Shown: piece by piece, positions 8,447 through 17,541 of the stretch
Position numbering within the stretch: position 1 is the stretch's first letter
Layout: each line of letters opens with the position of its first letter
NCBI RefSeq assembly: GCF_002798305.1
Contig: NZ_PCGR01000001.1
Span: forward strand, 62,001 to 126,000
DNA length: 64,000 nucleotides
Source: Chryseomicrobium excrementi
GTDB lineage: Bacteria > Bacillota > Bacilli > Bacillales_A > Planococcaceae
Direction: 5' to 3'
Made by a program: the position numbers and the translations under genes
The notes under the pieces: model-generated
Told to the model about the DNA's origin: nothing
What the model saw: only the letters and a program-made list of their open reading frames with translations
Database searches by the model: none

Positions 8447-8495
8447 GCATCCAGTCTCCTTTCGTGCACTTCTCTAAAATCAATTTTACATCGGA

Positions 8496-8521
8496 TGAAA
8501 CATTTCTGCATGTTTTACGTA
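8496..8521 (+). promoter_or_regulatory. Sigma-W-type promoter for sppA-yteJ
   Basis: TGAAAC (8496-8501), exactly 16 bases, then CGTA (8518-8521), an exact match to the ECF sigma-W consensus. It lies 34 bases upstream of the sppA start. The B. subtilis sppA-yteJ operon is in the sigma-W regulon, so the control appears conserved. Confidence 0.85.
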
Positions 8522-8555
8522 AACAATAAAGAATACATATCAAGGAGGAGTCATT

Positions 8556-9569
8556 ATGAACATCAAACGCTGGGTAGCGTTAGGAATTGCAGCACTATTA
8601 GTAGGTGTATCTATTATCGTCAATTCGGTATCGGCTGCACTATCCACAGATTGGACATCTTGGTTAGAAGACTATGAATCCACGATGTTAGAGACGATGG
8701 GAAGTACGGTAATCGAATCAGGAGATGTATCGGAGCGAATTGCGGTACTTCGAGTAGAAGGAGTCATTCAAGATACGGGGGCTGCATCTAGTCTCTTTGC
8801 TACAGAAGGGTATAACCATAGTTTCTTCCTCCAACAGTTAGAGGAAGCAAAGAACGATGAAAGTGTAAAAGGAATCGTCTTAGCAGTTGATTCACCAGGT
8901 GGTGGAGTTGTGGAGTCTGCTGAGATTTACAAAGATTTGATGAAAATCAAAGACGAGACAGATAAGCCGATCTACGTTTCTATGGGAGGTATGGCTGCTT
9001 CAGGGGGCTACTATATCGCAGCACCAGCAGACAAAATCTTCGTCATGAAAGAAACGATGACAGGTTCCATCGGAGTCATCTTGCAGAGCGTCAACTATGG
9101 GGACCTTGCAGAAAAGTACGGAGTTGAATTTGTAACGATTAAAACGGGTCCTTATAAAGATATCTTGAGTCCTTCACGGGACATGCTTCCAGAAGAGGAA
9201 GAGATGCTACAAGATATGATCAACGATTCCTATGAAGAATTCGTTCGTATCATTGCAGAAGGACGCGGAATGTCAGAAGAAGAAGTCCGTAAAGTAGCTG
9301 ATGGTCGTATTCTAAATGGGCGTCAAGCAATCGAAGCGAACTTAGCGGATGACTATGGATTTGAAGAAGATGTCATTGCCGCAATGAAAGAAGATTTAGA
9401 TATACCAGGAGCAGAAGTGTTTGAGTATTCACAAGAGCAGTCACTGAGCTCGTTATTTGGAGTGAAAGCACAGTCCTTTTTAGGCCTTGATATCGAGACA
9501 CAAGTCATTTCAAAATTGATCACTGACAATCAAGCACCTCGTATGATGTACTTATACGGTGAACAATAA
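8556..9569 (+). CDS. sppA: Signal peptide peptidase SppA
   Basis: A 337-residue membrane-anchored serine protease that degrades cleaved signal peptides and helps withstand envelope-active agents. It has one N-terminal transmembrane helix (about 7-29) and an external catalytic domain. The nucleophile is Ser149 in GGMAASGGYY and the general base Lys201 in TGPYKDILSPSRDM, two residues from the B. subtilis Ser147/Lys199 positions. AAGGAGG precedes the ATG. The following RDD gene begins 12 bases after its stop, so the two form an operon. Confidence 0.95.
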   Translation: MNIKRWVALGIAALLVGVSIIVNSVSAALSTDWTSWLEDYESTMLETMGSTVIESGDVSERIAVLRVEGVIQDTGAASSLFATEGYNHSFFLQQLEEAKNDESVKGIVLAVDSPGGGVVESAEIYKDLMKIKDETDKPIYVSMGGMAASGGYYIAAPADKIFVMKETMTGSIGVILQSVNYGDLAEKYGVEFVTIKTGPYKDILSPSRDMLPEEEEMLQDMINDSYEEFVRIIAEGRGMSEEEVRKVADGRILNGRQAIEANLADDYGFEEDVIAAMKEDLDIPGAEVFEYSQEQSLSSLFGVKAQSFLGLDIETQVISKLITDNQAPRMMYLYGEQ

Positions 9570-9580
9570 GGAGGAGCCAT

Positions 9581-10066
9581 ATGAACACTCATTATGAACA
9601 TAAATATGCAGGGTTCTGGATTCGATTTTGGGCATACCTGCTTGATTTGTTGATCATCGCAAGTTTCGGCTGGTTGGTGATTAAACCGTTGTTCCGTCTA
9701 TTCAATCTCGATTTACAAAGTACGGCGTGGTACGCACCCATCACTATTTTGTCCGTCATCGTATTTTATGGATATTTCACGCTCATGACTTTCTTCTTAC
9801 AGCAAACATTAGGCAAAATGATTCTTGGTATCCGTGTAGTCACGTTGTCTCAGCAGAAGCCTAGTTTTGGAACCGTGTTTTTCCGCGAGACGATCGGGCG
9901 AATTTTGTCAGTTATTCCGTTTAATCTTCCTTATCTTATTGTCGGATTTACACCTAAAAAACAAGCGGTACACGATTTTATAGCGGATACTGTAGTGATC
10001 CATGAACAAGATTTTTATCAAGTTCAAGCACCGAATCAGTTGCACCAACCGAATGTGGTACAGTAA
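9581..10066 (+). CDS. yteJ: RDD-family membrane protein (YteJ)
   Basis: A 161-residue RDD-domain protein. The conserved YAGFWIRFWAYLLDLLI opening carries the R and D that name the domain, followed by three hydrophobic helices and TLGKMILGIRVV. Operon position after sppA matches B. subtilis, where YteJ modulates SppA activity against lantibiotics. That role is transferred by orthology and not visible in the sequence. Confidence 0.9.
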   Translation: MNTHYEHKYAGFWIRFWAYLLDLLIIASFGWLVIKPLFRLFNLDLQSTAWYAPITILSVIVFYGYFTLMTFFLQQTLGKMILGIRVVTLSQQKPSFGTVFFRETIGRILSVIPFNLPYLIVGFTPKKQAVHDFIADTVVIHEQDFYQVQAPNQLHQPNVVQ

Positions 10067-10100
10067 GATGAAAACAGATTGAAAAGGAGGCGGTTGTCTA

Positions 10101-10610
10101 GTGGCACATGTTACATTTAAAGGAAACCCAATGACATTACCAGGTACTGAGGTAAAAGTAGGAGACAAAGCACCAGATTTCAAAGTGCTTGCAAATGATT
10201 TATCTGAAGTCACACTTGCTGATTCTAAAGGTAAAGTACGTTTGATCAGTGTCGTGCCTTCTCTGGATACGGGAGTTTGTTCAACACAAACTAACAAATT
10301 TAATAGTGAAGCAGCAAGCATGGGGGACAATGTGGAAATCTTAACGATTTCTAATGACTTGCCATTCGCACAAAAACGCTGGTGTGGCGCTAACGAAGTG
10401 GACGCTGTCCGCACGTTGTCTGATCACCGTGACCTTTCATTTGGTGAAGCATATGGCGTTACAATGAAGGAATTACGTTTACTTGCACGTTCCATCTTTG
10501 TAGTTGATGCGAACGATATCGTAACATACGTCGAGTATGTACCTGAGGGTACGGATCACCCAGATTATGAAAAAGCAATTGAAGCAGTGAAACAAGCTGC
10601 ATCTAACTAA
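10101..10610 (+). CDS. tpx: Thiol peroxidase Tpx
   Basis: A 169-residue atypical 2-Cys peroxiredoxin of the cytosol that reduces hydroperoxides with thioredoxin. The peroxidatic cysteine is Cys60 in [11 protein letters not shown] and the resolving cysteine Cys95 in [10 protein letters not shown], close to the E. coli 61/95 pair. Translation starts at a GTG with AAAGGAGG about 10 bases before. A terminator separates it from ytxK. Confidence 0.95.
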   Translation: MAHVTFKGNPMTLPGTEVKVGDKAPDFKVLANDLSEVTLADSKGKVRLISVVPSLDTGVCSTQTNKFNSEAASMGDNVEILTISNDLPFAQKRWCGANEVDAVRTLSDHRDLSFGEAYGVTMKELRLLARSIFVVDANDIVTYVEYVPEGTDHPDYEKAIEAVKQAASN

Positions 10611-10616
10611 GAGAAC

Positions 10617-10646
10617 ATGCCCACTTCTATGAAGTGGGCATCTTTT
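10617..10646 (+). terminator. Terminator after tpx
   Basis: ATGCCCACTT-ctat-GAAGTGGGCAT followed by CTTTT, starting 6 bases after the stop. Confidence 0.85.
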
Positions 10647-10670
10647 CGGTTAGAAGAAAAGGAGTCAGGC

Positions 10671-11585
10671 ATGAACGTAGTAGAACAGATCTTTACAAAA
10701 GTAAATGAAGCGGCCGAGCAGATTGAACTTTCCGGTCAAGGGACGTATCTGGAAGGAGTCGTCTTCGGATTAGAGCGCTGGTTAGTGAGTGGCACTGAAT
10801 TTGTCGATGTGGAAGCGACGAAAGAAGAAAAACGCAGAGCCATCCAACTCGCAATATTAAAAGGCATGCGCAAGTCCGCACAGCCTAACCATCAAATGAC
10901 CCCAGATGCACTCGGCATGCTCGTTGCATTTTTAGTTCGGGAATTGGTGGAAGGGAAGCAAGAAGTTCGCTTGTTCGACCCTGCAGTTGGAACTGGAAAT
11001 CTGATGTTTACAGTAGCCAATTATTTGGGCTCTCAAGAAGTCGAGTTGTTTGGAAGTGAGATTGACGAGTTGTTGATTCAGCTTGCTTCACAAACGGCGG
11101 AATTACTCAATCAACCAATCGAGCTGTTCCTTCAAGATTCGCTCAGACCGCTACTTTTAGATCCAGTAGATATGGTAATCAGCGACTTACCAATTGGATA
11201 TTATCCAGATGATGAGCATGCCGCAACGTTTGAACTGCGAGGAAACCAACAACACGCTTATGCCCATCATTTGTTCATCGAGCAGAGCATGAACTATGTG
11301 AAAGATGGTGGGGCACTGATTTTATTGGCACCTGCAACGCTTTTCTCTTCACCAGAAGCGCAAAATCTCCACACGTATATTTCAAAGCATGGGCGTCTTG
11401 AAGCGGTCCTGCAGCTTCCAAAAGAAGTGTTTAAATCAGAGCAGACTGCCAAAGCGCTTTTAGTCATTCGAAAAGACGAGAAGAAAGCCTTGCCAAAGAA
11501 AGATGTGCTATTAGCGCAAGTCCCTTCTTTATCTAATAAAAAGAGCATGGAGTTGTTCTTTGAAAAAGTGCGTCAGTGGAAGTAA
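10671..11585 (+). CDS. ytxK: Class I SAM-dependent methyltransferase-like protein (YtxK)
   Basis: A 304-residue protein with an N6-adenine DNA-methyltransferase fold. The SAM-binding motif is FDPAVGTGN (around 102-110). The position of the catalytic (N/D/S)PP(Y/F) motif reads SDLPIGYY (171-178), so the usual double proline is absent, and no target-recognition domain is visible. The same gene precedes ackA in B. subtilis and in streptococci, where it follows competence genes, but its substrate is unknown. The start at 10671 has AAAAGGAG upstream; an upstream frame extension lies inside the tpx terminator. Confidence 0.85.
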   Translation: MNVVEQIFTKVNEAAEQIELSGQGTYLEGVVFGLERWLVSGTEFVDVEATKEEKRRAIQLAILKGMRKSAQPNHQMTPDALGMLVAFLVRELVEGKQEVRLFDPAVGTGNLMFTVANYLGSQEVELFGSEIDELLIQLASQTAELLNQPIELFLQDSLRPLLLDPVDMVISDLPIGYYPDDEHAATFELRGNQQHAYAHHLFIEQSMNYVKDGGALILLAPATLFSSPEAQNLHTYISKHGRLEAVLQLPKEVFKSEQTAKALLVIRKDEKKALPKKDVLLAQVPSLSNKKSMELFFEKVRQWK

Positions 11586-11617
11586 AATGAAAGAAATGTT
11601 GTTGAGAGGAAGATCGT

Positions 11618-12811
11618 ATGCATAATATTCTTGCTATCAATGCAGGTAGCTCCAGTCTGAAGTTCCAGCTAGTTCGAATGCCCCAAGAAGAAATCGCAGC
11701 TAAAGGATTAATTGAACGTATTGGTTTATCAGATGCCTACATCACAGTTACTGTCGGTGATGACAAAGTGAAAAAAATGGCGGAGATCCCCAATCATGAA
11801 GTAGCGGTTCAGTTACTTATGGACTCTTTATTAGAAACTGGGGTCATACAATCGCTACATGATATCCACGGTATCGGACATCGGGTGGTCCATGGCGGCG
11901 AAGTATATAGTGATTCAGTGGAAATTACGGATGAGATCATTTCAAAATTGATTGATCTGTCGGAATTAGCGCCACTTCATAACCCAGCCAATATTACGGG
12001 TATCCAGAGTTTCAAAAAAGCACTTCCTGATGTACCTGCTGTAGCTGTTTTCGATACGGCTTTTCATCAGACGATGCCGGAGAGCTCCTTTTTATATTCG
12101 ATTCCGTATTCGTATTATGAGAATTACGGTATTCGTAAATATGGGTTTCACGGGACATCTCATAAATTCGTGGCACAGCGCGCAGCGGAACTATTAAACC
12201 GTCCAATTGAGACGACTCGATTTATTTCTTGTCACTTGGGGAACGGGGCGAGTATTGCAGCGATTCAATACGGAAAGTCTATCGATACTTCTATGGGCTT
12301 TACTCCACTTGCTGGGGTGACGATGGGGACTCGTTCTGGAAACATTGATCCTGCATTGATTCCGTTTTTGATGGAGAAGACGGAGAAGAGTGCGGAAGAA
12401 GTACTTGATGTCTTAAACAAAAAGTCGGGGATGCTAGGTGTTTCCGGTTTCTCCAGTGATTTGCGAGATATTGAACTTGAAGTAGAAAAAGGAAATGAAC
12501 GAGCGCAGCTTGCTCTTGATGTGTTTGCAAACCGTATTCACAAGTACATCGGTTCCTACGCAGCTAGAATGAATGGAGTCGACGCTATCATCTTCACGGC
12601 AGGAATTGGAGAGAACAGCTCTGTAATCCGAGCAAAGGTGTTAGAGGGGCTTCAATTTATGGGAGTCTATATGGACCCAGAGCTCAACGCTCAGATTGGA
12701 AAAGAGACACCAATCAATTATCCACATTCTCCAGTAAAGGTATTAGTGATTCCTACCAACGAAGAAATCATGATTGTTCGCGATACGGTTCGTGTTGCGG
12801 GACTGGAATAA
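11618..12811 (+). CDS. ackA: Acetate kinase
   Basis: A 397-residue enzyme that makes acetate and ATP from acetyl phosphate, the second step of the Pta-AckA overflow route. Both family signatures are present: [11 protein letters not shown] near the N-terminus and [11 protein letters not shown] in the first third. The ATP-binding blocks CHLGNGAS and AGIGENS are also clear. The length is normal. It lies 32 bases after ytxK, so they are probably cotranscribed. I see no cre element directly upstream, unlike B. subtilis ackA. Confidence 0.96.
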   Translation: MHNILAINAGSSSLKFQLVRMPQEEIAAKGLIERIGLSDAYITVTVGDDKVKKMAEIPNHEVAVQLLMDSLLETGVIQSLHDIHGIGHRVVHGGEVYSDSVEITDEIISKLIDLSELAPLHNPANITGIQSFKKALPDVPAVAVFDTAFHQTMPESSFLYSIPYSYYENYGIRKYGFHGTSHKFVAQRAAELLNRPIETTRFISCHLGNGASIAAIQYGKSIDTSMGFTPLAGVTMGTRSGNIDPALIPFLMEKTEKSAEEVLDVLNKKSGMLGVSGFSSDLRDIELEVEKGNERAQLALDVFANRIHKYIGSYAARMNGVDAIIFTAGIGENSSVIRAKVLEGLQFMGVYMDPELNAQIGKETPINYPHSPVKVLVIPTNEEIMIVRDTVRVAGLE

Positions 12812-12872
12812 AAAAGATGAGACAGAACTAGAATGCATCACCAAAAAAAGTCGAGATTGATACCATATACAG

Positions 12873-12954
12873 AGTGCAGGGGTGACTCCAGCGGGATCAA
12901 AGCGGAAGCTGAGACCTTGGCTCAGTCCGCGCCCGCGGAACGCTTCCCCTGCAC
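12873..12954 (-). repeat. Family A dispersed repeat, copy 2 (inverted orientation)
   Basis: Read on the minus strand it repeats the blocks of the copies at 501 and 15546: GTGCAGGGG, AAGCGTTCCGCGGGC, CTCAGCTTCCGCTTT and CTGGAGTCACC. It lies between the ends of the convergent ackA and uspA genes. Confidence 0.85.
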
Positions 12955-12968
12955 GCGATAAAAAGGCT

Positions 12969-12999
12969 AAAGGCAGTTTCTCAATGAGAAACTGCCTTT
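12969..12999. terminator. Terminator between convergent ackA and uspA
   Basis: AAAGGCAGTTTCTC-aat-GAGAAACTGCCTTT, flanked by A and T tracts, probably works in both directions. Confidence 0.85.
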
Positions 13000-13022
13000 G
13001 TTAGGTTCTGTCCCAACCTTTA

Positions 13023-13481
13023 TTACTCTTCGTCTACTGGAGCTTCGGTACGTACAACTAATACATCACATTTTGCTGTACGCACAATGTTTTCAGATAC
13101 ACTACCAATTAAGAAACGTTCTACAGTATTTAGTCCAGTCGCCCCTACGATAATCAGATCGGCATTGACCTTGTTCGCCAAATCTTTTGAAATCATCGTT
13201 TTCGGTGATCCGTATTCCACCATTACATGAACATTAGAGACTCCGTGCTTTTCAGCTTCTTGCTTATAGCCTGCAAGCAGTTCCTCAGCAAAATTCTGTG
13301 CACGTTCTGCGATAGAGCGGTCATATGCTTCAATTGCTGCGAATGAACGAGTATCAATAATGTTAGCTAGGTGAAGTGTTGCATTGTTACGGGAAGCAAT
13401 CGCCACCGATTTTCTGAAGGCAAGCTCGGCTTCTTTGGATCCATCTACTGCTACTAGAATTTCTTTGTACGTCAATGTCAT
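13023..13481 (-). CDS. Universal stress protein, UspA family
   Basis: A 152-residue cytosolic protein with the Usp alpha/beta fold. The N-terminal EILVAVDGSKEAELA block and the ATP-binding G-2x-G-9x-G-S/T motif (GATGLNTVERFLIGSVS) are intact, so it should be an ATP-binding Usp. Exact roles of such proteins in Bacillales are poorly defined. It is divergent from ald. AGGAG lies upstream of the ATG. Confidence 0.9.
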   Translation of the reverse strand: MTLTYKEILVAVDGSKEAELAFRKSVAIASRNNATLHLANIIDTRSFAAIEAYDRSIAERAQNFAEELLAGYKQEAEKHGVSNVHVMVEYGSPKTMISKDLANKVNADLIIVGATGLNTVERFLIGSVSENIVRTAKCDVLVVRTEAPVDEE

Positions 13482-13649
13482 CTGAAACTCCTCCTTAGAA
13501 ATGAATTCACTTATACCTTTCGACAGTAGATTTCAAAACTCCTCTTTTTATTTGTGAACAATCTAAGTCACTTATAAAAAATAATTAAAGCTTTTTTTTA
13601 TGCAATTTGCTAAAATGGATTTGATTTGAAGAAAGGGAGGCAGTTTAAA

Positions 13650-14771
13650 ATGAAAATTGGCGTTCCATCCGAAGTAAAAAACAACGAAAATCGTGTTGCC
13701 ATGACACCAGCGGGAGTTGTTTCTCTTGTAACCAATGGTCACGAAGTATATATCCAATCAGGCGCAGGTCTTGGTTCTAGCTTTACAGACGAAGACTACA
13801 AACAAGCAGGGGCTCACATTGTAGAGACTGCTCAAGAAGCTTGGCAACAAGAAATGGTGATGAAAGTAAAAGAACCAGTTTCTTCTGAATATGAATTGAT
13901 CCAGCCGAACCAAGTTCTGTTTACATACCTTCACTTGGCTCCAGAACCAGAATTGACAAAAGTACTATTAGATAAAAAAGTAACAGCGATTGCTTACGAG
14001 ACAGTTCAATTACCAAATAACTCACTTCCATTATTAACTCCAATGAGTGAAGTAGCAGGGCGTATGGCAACTCAATTAGGTGCTCAATACCTTGAAAAAA
14101 TCAACGGTGGTAAAGGGATTCTACTTGGAGGAGTACCTGGCGTTGAACGTGCCAACGTAACTGTTATTGGTGGTGGGATTGCCGGAACTAACGCTGCTAA
14201 AATGGCAGTAGGTCTTGGTGCCAATGTAACTATCATCGATTTAAGCCCAGAGCGTCTTCGTCAATTGGATGAAATGTTTGGAGCGACTGTGCACACATTG
14301 ATTTCAAATCCATACAACATTGCAGAGTCTGTAAAAAATGCAGATCTAGTCATTGGAGCTGTTCTAATTCCGGGTGCTAAAGCACCAAAATTAGTAACAG
14401 AAGAGATGATTAAATCCATGTCACCTGGTTCTGTAGTAATCGACATCGCAATCGATCAAGGTGGAATTTTCGAAACATCGGACCGCATCACAACTCATGA
14501 TGAGCCAACTTACATCAAGCACGGTGTTGTACACTACGCAGTTGCTAACATGCCTGGCGCCGTTCCACGTACATCAACAATCGCTTTGACAAACACGACG
14601 GTTCCTTATGCAGTGCAAATTGCTAACAAAGGATATAAGCAAGCATGTCTAGATAACACATCTTTATTAAAAGGATTAAATACATTAAACGGAGTCTGTG
14701 TTTACAAAGCAGTAGCAGATGCTCAAGGCATTGAATACCGTGATGTGAACGATGTGTTAGCAGTCGTTTGA
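13650..14771 (+). CDS. ald: Alanine dehydrogenase
   Basis: A 373-residue NAD-linked enzyme interconverting L-alanine and pyruvate plus ammonia; in sporulating Bacillus it supports alanine use and spore development. Catalytic Lys74 (MKVKEP) and His95 (YLHLAPE) are present, and the NAD fold reads [13 protein letters not shown]. The ATG at 13650 has AAAGGGAGG upstream and gives [17 protein letters not shown], matching homologues. A terminator follows. Confidence 0.96.
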   Translation: MKIGVPSEVKNNENRVAMTPAGVVSLVTNGHEVYIQSGAGLGSSFTDEDYKQAGAHIVETAQEAWQQEMVMKVKEPVSSEYELIQPNQVLFTYLHLAPEPELTKVLLDKKVTAIAYETVQLPNNSLPLLTPMSEVAGRMATQLGAQYLEKINGGKGILLGGVPGVERANVTVIGGGIAGTNAAKMAVGLGANVTIIDLSPERLRQLDEMFGATVHTLISNPYNIAESVKNADLVIGAVLIPGAKAPKLVTEEMIKSMSPGSVVIDIAIDQGGIFETSDRITTHDEPTYIKHGVVHYAVANMPGAVPRTSTIALTNTTVPYAVQIANKGYKQACLDNTSLLKGLNTLNGVCVYKAVADAQGIEYRDVNDVLAVV

Positions 14772-14779
14772 TAAGAGTT

Positions 14780-14813
14780 AAAGCTGATTCTTTGGAATCG
14801 GCTTTTCTTTTTT
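14780..14813 (+). terminator. Terminator after ald
   Basis: AAAGCTGATTC-ttt-GGAATCGGCTTTTC with a T-run just past the stop. Confidence 0.8.
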
Positions 14814-14825
14814 AGGGGGGATTGT

Positions 14826-15173
14826 ATGAGAGAGGTCATGATAGGTGGAGCACTTGGAGCCGTATTTCGAGCCCTTTTTGCTACTTTGCTTCCGCTTAGT
14901 TTATGGGGACTGCCCCTCGCTACTTTACTAGCTAACTGGGTGGGGAGCGCAGCAATTGGGTATGTCTCTTTGCTTGCATTATCTCCTGGATGGAAACGGT
15001 TTTGGATGACTGGAATCTTTGGAGGCTTTACGACGATGTCGCTATTTAGTTTCGAATCGTTGACTTTGATTCAAGAAGGCAATCTCTTAGGCTGGATCTT
15101 ATATTCATTTTTAACTCTAGTTGGAAGCACGGTTATTGTCCGTTGGATTCGGCTGAAGGGGGCGGTAGCGTGA
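14826..15173 (+). CDS. crcB1: Fluoride channel CrcB/Fluc, first subunit
   Basis: A 115-residue four-helix membrane protein of the Fluc fluoride exporter family, dimerising in antiparallel orientation to let fluoride out of the cell. The family blocks GGALGAVFRA, LLANWVGSAAIGY and GIFGGFTTMSLFSFES are visible; the conserved asparagine and the phenylalanine/threonine pore region are kept. It overlaps the next crcB by four bases (GTGA), suggesting a heterodimer as in other Bacillales with two adjacent genes. No fluoride riboswitch fits in the short space after ald. Confidence 0.9.
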   Translation: MREVMIGGALGAVFRALFATLLPLSLWGLPLATLLANWVGSAAIGYVSLLALSPGWKRFWMTGIFGGFTTMSLFSFESLTLIQEGNLLGWILYSFLTLVGSTVIVRWIRLKGAVA

Positions 15174-15490
15174 TCTGGTTATGGATTGCACTTGGTGGAG
15201 CTTTAGGTGCCGCTGGTCGCTACTTTCTCAGTAAGTTAAATGGAAAGCATCCGTACGGGACGTTCATAGCGAACTTTATTGCTAGTTTGCTAATTGGCTA
15301 TTTGATTCCTTCTCTTCAACAAGGGAACTTCAGTGCCTTTTTAATTATTGGAATATGCGGGGCTTTAAGTACAGTCTCGACATTTGCACTTGAAGCGGCC
15401 ACATCTACGAAACCGATTCGTTATATACTAGCTACTTGGCTAGCGACTTTACTGGCTGTTGGAGCGGGCTATTTACTGGCAATCCTATAG
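15170..15490 (+). CDS. crcB2: Fluoride channel CrcB/Fluc, second subunit
   Basis: A 106-residue partner of the preceding gene, with GGALGAAGRYFLS, YGTFIANFIASLLIGYL and GICGALSTVSTFALE. A GTG start at 15170 overlaps the first gene's stop and has AAGGGGGCGG in front; a longer frame from a TTG at 15143 would place that ribosome site inside the protein. Paired genes of this type usually form obligate heterodimers. Confidence 0.9.
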   Translation: MIWLWIALGGALGAAGRYFLSKLNGKHPYGTFIANFIASLLIGYLIPSLQQGNFSAFLIIGICGALSTVSTFALEAATSTKPIRYILATWLATLLAVGAGYLLAIL

Positions 15491-15493
15491 CTC

Positions 15494-15531
15494 AAAAAAG
15501 GCATCTTCTCTTCAATGAGAAAATGCCTTTT
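15494..15531. terminator. Terminator after crcB2
   Basis: AAAAGGCAT...ATGCCTTTTA with an inner TTCTC/GAGAA stem lies 4 bases after the stop. Confidence 0.85.
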
Positions 15532-15545
15532 ATTCAATTATGTCA

Positions 15546-15629
15546 TGTGTAGGGGAAGCGTTCCGCGGGCGCGGGCTGAGCCTCGGTCTCAGCTTCCGCT
15601 TTAAATCCCGCTGGAGTCACCCCTACACA
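15546..15629 (+). repeat. Family A dispersed repeat, copy 3
   Basis: The inverted ends TGTGTAGGGG and CCCCTACACA are perfect here. The interior matches copy 1 except for a small GCGC insertion after CCGCGGGC. It lies between crcB2 and the convergent pepQ gene. Confidence 0.87.
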
Positions 15630-15671
15630 CTTTGTAAATGTAGTAAGTTAAATTAAACGAAATGAAATGAA

Positions 15672-16751
15672 TTACAGTACTATTAAATCCTTCGTAAATT
15701 TCGTCAAGACTTCCACTCCATCTGCAGTAACCACTACATCATCCTCAATGCGGACGCCTGTTACTTCTGGGTGATAAATACCTGGCTCGATTGTAAAGAC
15801 CATACCTTCGCGAAGAGCCATCTCATTTTCGCCATGGATAGAAGGGAACTCATGAACTGAAATTCCTAAACCATGTCCTAAGCGATGAGTGAAATACTCC
15901 CCATACCCGGCATCTTCAATCACATCACGAGCCGCTTTATCTAGGTCTTTAGCAAGAACTCCAGGACGAACTAGAGCAACAGCCGTTTCTTCTGCTTTTT
16001 TTACAGTTTCATAGATGTTGCGCTGATCTTCACTAGGCTCCCCAAATGCTACTGTTCGTGTAATATCCGAGCAATATCCATTTACGATAACCCCTAAATC
16101 GAACAACACAAAATCACCTTTTTGAATTTTGCGGTTACCTGGTGTGCCATGTGGAGAGGCTGTCTTTAGACCACTCAGAACCATCGTACTGAATGACATA
16201 CCATCTGCACCTTCTGCTTTTACAGCCGATTCGACCTCAGAAAGAATTTCCATCTCCGTTTTTCCTTCTGCAATCGCTTTGCAGCCCACTTCAATTGCAA
16301 AATCAGCAAGTGCTGCTGCTTTTCGAAGTTCAACAAGTTCTTCAGGTGTCTTTAGTAAACGCATCTCCGTGATTGTCTCGTCGATAGAGGAGAAAGTAGC
16401 ACCTGTGATGCGTGACTCTAAAAATTCTAAACGCTCTACAGTCATGTGGCTCTTTTCGATTGCAAGTTTTGCAACAGGAACTGTGAACGAAGCAACTAAC
16501 TTGTCCCAAGCGTTTTCTGTATCCACGTGCCCGATGATGCTACCTGAAAAATGTTCTCTCGCATCCGGCACTTCCATCTGAGGACAAATTAAAAAAGATT
16601 CACCGTTTGCAGGAACGAAAATACCAAGCAATCGCTCGTGTGGATTGCTTCGAAATCCAGTAAAATAAAAGACGTTATCGGGATGCGTGATGAAAGCGGC
16701 ATCGATATTTTGTTCGACTAAATGAGACTGCAGTGTAGCAAGTTTTGACAT
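15672..16751 (-). CDS. pepQ: Xaa-Pro dipeptidase / M24 aminopeptidase
   Basis: A 359-residue metallopeptidase of family M24 that cleaves X-Pro peptides. A creatinase-like N-terminal domain (THPDNVFYFTGF) precedes the pita-bread catalytic domain. The metal ligands are visible as the two aspartates in FDLGVIVNGYCSDITRT, His in HGLGISVHEFP, and glutamates in TIEPGIY and VRIEDDV. The ATG at 16751 with AGGAGGG about 9 bases before is preferred to the frame start at 16784. Confidence 0.9.
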   Translation of the reverse strand: MSKLATLQSHLVEQNIDAAFITHPDNVFYFTGFRSNPHERLLGIFVPANGESFLICPQMEVPDAREHFSGSIIGHVDTENAWDKLVASFTVPVAKLAIEKSHMTVERLEFLESRITGATFSSIDETITEMRLLKTPEELVELRKAAALADFAIEVGCKAIAEGKTEMEILSEVESAVKAEGADGMSFSTMVLSGLKTASPHGTPGNRKIQKGDFVLFDLGVIVNGYCSDITRTVAFGEPSEDQRNIYETVKKAEETAVALVRPGVLAKDLDKAARDVIEDAGYGEYFTHRLGHGLGISVHEFPSIHGENEMALREGMVFTIEPGIYHPEVTGVRIEDDVVVTADGVEVLTKFTKDLIVL

Positions 16752-16846
16752 ATTCGAAACCCTCCTAAGTGTTTGACTATCCATTTCTCATCCTAACATA
16801 GTAGAATACAAGTTAGCAGTAAAATCTGATAAATGGAGTGATGGCA

Positions 16847-17524
16847 ATGAAACTGAGCTACCATGGACATTCTGTTGTAAAAATTGAAACAGGTGACTTC
16901 ACCATTTTGATTGATCCTTTTATTTCAGGGAATGGACAGACAGATTTACAAGTCGGAGATGTCTCGCCCACGCATATCGTCCTAACTCACGGACATAATG
17001 ACCATGTAGGCGATACGATTCAACTCGCAAAAGAGCACGGAGCTCTTGTGATTGCAACATTTGAATTGGCTGATTATCTCGAGACCCAAGGAGCTAAGAC
17101 GCATGGCATGGGAATCGGTGGAGGAAGAAAATTTGATTTCGGGCATGTGAAATTTACTCAAGCGTTTCATAGTTCCTCCTTTACAGATGATCAAGGCACG
17201 GTACACTATACGGGAATGCCTGCTGGTGTTGTGTTGACTATCGAAGAGACAACTATTTATCATGCAGGGGACACAGGACTGTTCAGTGACATGAAATTGA
17301 TTGGAGAGCAGGGGATTGATGTTGCCTTCTTGCCGATCGGGGACAATTTTACAATGGGTCCTCGTGATGCAGCTCGCGCAGTAGAGTTCATAGAACCAAG
17401 AATCGTGGTGCCGATGCATTATAATACGTTCCCACCGATTGAACAGGATCCTGAGCACTTTAAATCGCTAGTCCATAGTGCAGACGTACAAATACTAAAA
17501 GCAGGCGAAGAAGTACAGAATTAG
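16847..17524 (+). CDS. ytkL: UPF0173 metal-dependent hydrolase (YtkL)
   Basis: A 225-residue metallo-beta-lactamase-fold protein. The metal motif [10 protein letters not shown] is the HxHxDH signature, and later ligands lie in FHSS, HAGDTG and PMHYNTF. The start [13 protein letters not shown] matches the family; GGAG is 8 bases upstream of the ATG at 16847. The substrate is unknown. It is 17 bases upstream of ytoI and shares its orientation, as in B. subtilis. Confidence 0.9.
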   Translation: MKLSYHGHSVVKIETGDFTILIDPFISGNGQTDLQVGDVSPTHIVLTHGHNDHVGDTIQLAKEHGALVIATFELADYLETQGAKTHGMGIGGGRKFDFGHVKFTQAFHSSSFTDDQGTVHYTGMPAGVVLTIEETTIYHAGDTGLFSDMKLIGEQGIDVAFLPIGDNFTMGPRDAARAVEFIEPRIVVPMHYNTFPPIEQDPEHFKSLVHSADVQILKAGEEVQN

Positions 17525-17541
17525 ACGGGGCGTGAAAGCAA

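Noticed and set aside
9908-10414. 168-codon minus-strand frame across yteJ and tpx
   Set aside because: Antisense to two well-supported genes, crosses their promoter gap and has no credible start.
13482-13649. Sigma-B promoter for uspA
   Set aside because: A GTTTTG...AGGTAT pair is present on the minus strand, but the spacer is about 15 bases rather than 12-14 and the -10 is imperfect.
14772-14825. Fluoride riboswitch before the crcB pair
   Set aside because: The gap after ald is only 54 bases and is taken up by the ald terminator; no room or motif for the aptamer.
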